From contig NVTH01000026.1 in NCBI GenBank assembly GCA_002401525.1, positions 1 to 8,209 on the forward strand: a DNA stretch of 8,209 bases. The letters run 5' to 3'. A program made the position numbers and the translations under genes. This document shows positions 5,401 to 8,209 of the stretch, piece after piece (the stretch's first letter is position 1; every line of letters begins with the position of its first letter). The DNA is from Moraxellaceae bacterium. Lineage in GTDB: Bacteria; Pseudomonadota; Gammaproteobacteria; Pseudomonadales; UBA3067. The notes below the pieces were generated by a model. The model searched no databases and was not told where the DNA came from. It worked only from the letters and a program-made list of their open reading frames with translations.

Positions 5401-8209
5401 CCATTAAATCCGTGCAAATATCACTACAACACGGAAATTGCAAGGATACGCCTCTGGGGTTCGCACTTTTTGGGCTACTATGCTCCGGCTTATTTAAGGA
5501 TTTTGACAAAGGCCTCGATTACTCCAACCTTACCCTAAAGCTGGTGGAAAAGTACCAAACTAAAGATAACTTAGGCCTTATACATTCCATCTATTCTTTG
5601 TGTCGGCTATTCAAAGAACCGGTACGAAACCAAGCTCAAAATTATTTTAATACTCATCTTTTAGCCTTGGAAAATGGTGATATTGAGCAGGGAATGACTG
5701 CATACGCCATTTATATTTGCACGCGTACTCACATAGGCATCAATTTAGACATTCTCAAAGAAGACTGTGACCACTGCATTCTTAAAATGAAAGAAATGAA
5801 GCAAGAGCTTTACATCGGTTTGATACTGGCTATTCGTCAATTTGTGAGTAATTTATCAGACTCCCCCGCTTGCCCTACCGTTCTGAATGGAAAGTTCTTT
5901 AATGAAGGTGACTACCTTATCAACCCAGAAAAAACCAAAGATCGAACTATGACAGTGGCTCTATTTGATTACAAAATAATGCTGGCCTATTTTTTCCAAA
6001 ATTTCGACACTATACCAGAAGACTTGGAGGCCTTTGAAAGACTCGCCAAGGCCTCGATCCAATCAGCAAGAACGCTTATTTTCCATACCTACATGCCACT
6101 CCTAAAACTCGCGCTTCTAAAAAGCGTCCCCAGAAAAACTCAAAAACTGTATTTGAAACAAATTAAATACCATAAAAAGAAACTTAAATCATTTGCTGAT
6201 GCTTGTCCTGACGACCGGATCCATCGCTATTATTTAGTCCTAGCAGAAGAAGCAGTGATAGAGAGCCGGCATCACGACGCAATTCAATATTTCGAAAAAT
6301 CCATCCGTTTCGCAGAGCAAAGCCAATTTATTTATGAACAAGCGCTTGCCGAAGAACGAACTGGTGTGTACTTTTTAAATCAAGGATTTAAACGCAGCGC
6401 TGCCGCTTACTTTTGGCAAGCAAGGCAGAGTTATATGACCTGGCGCGCTAAAACTAAGGTCAATCATATTGATCAACTTTACGGTGAATTACTCACTGGA
6501 TTTTCGCTTTCCAACCCTTCAGGGTTCGCAACCATTTCAACTCTGCACAACTCACAAGCTACAGTGCAACCTAACCACGGCAACACAATAAGTAATACTA
6601 AAAGTTTTGGACTAGCGACCGAGCTCGGCAACATCGACTTAAAATACGCTATTCAAGCCTCCCAAGTTCTTTCCGGCCAAGTTGATCGTGAAAAATTATT
6701 GCAGAGCTTAATGGACTTAGTGATCGAAGTGGCCGGCGCTCAAAAAGTGCAGATTTTCTTAAATGAACATGACCAACTTTTATTGCATGCGAGCGTTGTT
6801 CTAGGGCATGCCATGGAATATGGGTCAAACCAACCGATTGACCAGGTGGACGACAGTCCCCTTTCTTTGTTGCGAATGACAAAGACCACCCGTACATACT
6901 ACTTATTGGATAACGCTTGCGAAGACGAACAGTTCGGACTGGATCCTTACTTTCGGAAACGGGAAATCAGATCCGCACTTTGCTTGCCCTTAATTCGAAG
7001 CGGAAAGCTCGCAGGATTAATCTATTTAGAAAATGCACAAACTCACGGCGTATTTACTCCCAACAAAATCATTACGCTTGAACTTCTCGCCGCCCAAGCC
7101 TCGATTTCGATCGAGAATACCGCTCTTTACGAAAGCCTTACCCAATCAGAAACTCGTTTTCGTAGCTTGTTTGAAAATGCCACAGAAGGTATTTGCCAAA
7201 CCAATCAAAATGCTGAAATCAATCTTTCAAACAACGCCTTACTCAAGCTGCTTAAATTCTCGTCCGAGAAAGAATTAATCGCACAAAAAGTAAACCTCCT
7301 AACGCTAGGAGCCACTTCAAAAGAATGTGCCTCAATCGAAAAACTACTTGCCAGCGGTCAAAACATTTTAGACTTTGAATGCCAATTAAAGCGCTCCGAT
7401 CAAAGCCCATTTGATGCGTTACTCACCATTCGTAGTGTCAAAGACAGCCAAGGTCAATTGCTTTGGTATGAAGGTGTCATCAAGGACGTCACCGAGAAAA
7501 AGTTATCGTCACAACTGGCGATCGAAAAGGAAAGAGCTGAAGCAGTAGCGGAGGCAAAATCAAGCTTTCTCGCTAATATGAGTCATGAAATACGCACCCC
7601 AATGAACGGAGTCATTGGTATCGCGGAGTTGCTCAAAGAAACAAAACTGGATCGAATCCAACAAGACTACCTAAGTTTAATCCAAAGCTCTGGTGAGTCC
7701 CTATTAACCATCATCAACGATATTTTAGACTTCTCAAAAATTGAAGCGGGCAAGCTCGAGCTCGAATCCATTGAGTTTGATTTAGAGGTATTGACGACTG
7801 AAACCCTGGCCCTCTTTTCGATACGTTGCGCGGAAAAAAATCTCGATTGCTTTTGCTATTTTGACAACAAATTTTCGCCACTTATTACCGGGGATCCCAC
7901 TCGGATCAAACAAATATTACTGAATTTGATTAGTAATGCATTAAAATTCACCGAACAAGGTCAAGTAATACTCAGGGTATCGCTGCAGGTCGAAGGGGGT
8001 ATGTCTCATCTATCGTTCGAAGTCACGGACACTGGCGCGGGTATTGCTAAAGAAAACCAGAAAAAACTATTTCAATCCTACGTTCAAGCAGAGGATTCCA
8101 CCGCACGAAAATTCGGCGGCACCGGCCTTGGCCTTACCATCAGCAAAAAACTAGTCGAATTAATGCACGGTGAAATTGGTGTTAGAAGTGAGCTCAATAA
8201 AGGCTCGAC
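2472..8209 (+). CDS. Giant trifunctional Ser/Thr kinase - STAND ATPase - sensor histidine kinase (HstK-like), 3' end outside window
   Basis: The frame is open for 1,912 codons without a stop and leaves the window. An in-frame TGA at 2460-2462 makes the ATG at 2472 the first possible ATG; the ribosome site is weak (AGAAGAA, 14 bases away).
Domains in order: a Ser/Thr kinase (about 16-275) with K46, probable helix-C E64, HKD with catalytic D138, N143, DFG 157-159, APE-like APE 185-187 and the family signature EQTGRMNR (187-194). A STAND/AAA_16 ATPase follows from about 310, with Walker A GYSGIGKT (338-345), Walker B ending LDD (467-469) and GNPFF (565-569), then FSHDRIQQAAY (697-707). A helical TPR-like region spans about 777-1350, GAF about 1400-1555 and PAS about 1560-1677. 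HisKA has the H-box SHEIRTP with H1705. HATPase has the N-box (N1818, N1822), DTGAGI (1853-1858) and GGTGLGL (1882-1888).
No membrane segment or signal peptide is apparent, so it is probably cytosolic. Known relatives are cyanobacterial HstK-type kinases and fungal group X histidine kinases such as S. pombe Mak2/Mak3. Both kinases appear catalytically intact. Missing 3' sequence may encode a receiver domain (inference). Signal and target are unknown. Confidence 0.95.
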   Translation, partial: MAIRYSMINTDVDVEGYRLIASCYKGPFTNVFQAIREKDDCPVILKVFRSDNESTRVASQYQHEFELLSNIDSDAVIKAYALHRDQMGYTLVLEDSKGASLQEIIKNDILDLKEKVQIALGVVKGLSVIHQNGIIHKDINPSNIIYNRISKQVKIIDFGISSRLPKEYAEIKPTQSLEGTLPYIAPEQTGRMNRTTDYRSDFYSFGITLYEIFTNSLPFDSKDNLQLIHAHLAEDPVPPIIKVPNLPKAISDIILKLMSKSAEDRYQGCWGIKVDLEKCLSLMGKNGEEIEFELAQNDIPEQFQLPQTLYGRHQELQQIFTIFEHVNKGNKALLFVSGYSGIGKTSLIKEVYKPLTKENGYFISGKYDQYNKTSPYSAFISAFTQLIQQCLYQDTKQQDHLKERLISALGNNAQLITELIPSLKLLIGEPPQSSKLNAKESKHRFILTFKNFIRVFSNGKTPIVLFLDDLQWADTGSLDLLNILNEDDQLRSLFIIGAYRDNEVSPSHPFSSTLARLRNGETTIVEIKLKPLSLSNIVQLIEDSLRKSGQSAEKLATLILDKTAGNPFFINEFLRGLNEQGDLSFNIELGEWHWDIDHIQNKNISTNVVDHIKERLEKLPETARTLLGYAACISNRFDLNFLAITTGSPITDVAQCCIKGAQESLLIPIKDAMHMSSLAKNSLEQINSCPEIIEFRFSHDRIQQAAYNQISESQKTNFHYKIAKALQDNLIRKSGSQSNEPISSLDAQPSTELSAEQSNTSTKSGPSHEKVDENIFVLAYHLNKCVTLLSLEEQKQCLLINLNAAKKAQQSISYQEAEQFINTAENLLHKLADSLDPSLSFEIRLIKLELLYLLGRFDEMQPYYSWMEKNARNKYDLISILKLQSQAYGAQQKKQESMDAGLAALKLLGVNISTQPSKFYILYNMLRLRRKLSRYSTEQLLNLPPLTDKDLQEALNQISHLTGNAFWFGKNLLPMFAIKSVQISLQHGNCKDTPLGFALFGLLCSGLFKDFDKGLDYSNLTLKLVEKYQTKDNLGLIHSIYSLCRLFKEPVRNQAQNYFNTHLLALENGDIEQGMTAYAIYICTRTHIGINLDILKEDCDHCILKMKEMKQELYIGLILAIRQFVSNLSDSPACPTVLNGKFFNEGDYLINPEKTKDRTMTVALFDYKIMLAYFFQNFDTIPEDLEAFERLAKASIQSARTLIFHTYMPLLKLALLKSVPRKTQKLYLKQIKYHKKKLKSFADACPDDRIHRYYLVLAEEAVIESRHHDAIQYFEKSIRFAEQSQFIYEQALAEERTGVYFLNQGFKRSAAAYFWQARQSYMTWRAKTKVNHIDQLYGELLTGFSLSNPSGFATISTLHNSQATVQPNHGNTISNTKSFGLATELGNIDLKYAIQASQVLSGQVDREKLLQSLMDLVIEVAGAQKVQIFLNEHDQLLLHASVVLGHAMEYGSNQPIDQVDDSPLSLLRMTKTTRTYYLLDNACEDEQFGLDPYFRKREIRSALCLPLIRSGKLAGLIYLENAQTHGVFTPNKIITLELLAAQASISIENTALYESLTQSETRFRSLFENATEGICQTNQNAEINLSNNALLKLLKFSSEKELIAQKVNLLTLGATSKECASIEKLLASGQNILDFECQLKRSDQSPFDALLTIRSVKDSQGQLLWYEGVIKDVTEKKLSSQLAIEKERAEAVAEAKSSFLANMSHEIRTPMNGVIGIAELLKETKLDRIQQDYLSLIQSSGESLLTIINDILDFSKIEAGKLELESIEFDLEVLTTETLALFSIRCAEKNLDCFCYFDNKFSPLITGDPTRIKQILLNLISNALKFTEQGQVILRVSLQVEGGMSHLSFEVTDTGAGIAKENQKKLFQSYVQAEDSTARKFGGTGLGLTISKKLVELMHGEIGVRSELNKGS

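Noticed and set aside
7033..7278. 81-codon plus-strand frame across the GAF-PAS region
   Set aside because: It is an out-of-frame shadow of the kinase gene, where GAF and PAS sequence is evident in the main frame.

Overview
The window looks like chromosomal DNA from a Gram-negative bacterium, most likely a marine, hydrocarbon-using gammaproteobacterium. That placement is inference. It rests on a CYP153-type P450 (typical of alkane degraders such as Marinobacter and Alcanivorax), a membrane-anchored FKBP-type prolyl isomerase of the Mip/FkpA style, and a BarA-like histidine kinase C-terminus. No rRNA, tRNA, insertion sequence, CRISPR array or phage gene was seen.

Layout: (1) positions 1-38 are a perfect palindrome with A and T tracts, a bidirectional terminator closing the leftmost gene. 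(2) 55-1332, minus strand: a complete CYP153-family cytochrome P450. (3) 1333-1663: an A+T-rich spacer with the P450 ribosome site, a possible promoter, a small tandem repeat and a stem-loop. (4) 1664-2140, minus strand: a complete FKBP-type peptidyl-prolyl isomerase with one N-terminal membrane anchor, started by TTG. (5) 2141-2471: a divergent spacer with a good sigma70-like promoter for the FKBP gene and a 14-bp tandem repeat directly upstream of the next gene. (6) 2472 to the right edge, plus strand: one uninterrupted reading frame of more than 1,900 codons encoding Ser/Thr kinase, STAND/AAA ATPase, TPR-like region, GAF, PAS, HisKA and HATPase. It runs off the window, so its 3' end is missing.

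The three genes do not form an obvious pathway. The P450 would hydroxylate alkane or fatty-acid chain ends but has no ferredoxin or reductase beside it here. The FKBP is probably an envelope folding helper. The giant kinase is a soluble signalling hub that combines Ser/Thr and His kinase chemistry; its input and output partners are not visible. It is the most notable object in the window, although its architecture matches a known family (cyanobacterial HstK-like trifunctional kinases) rather than a wholly new system.
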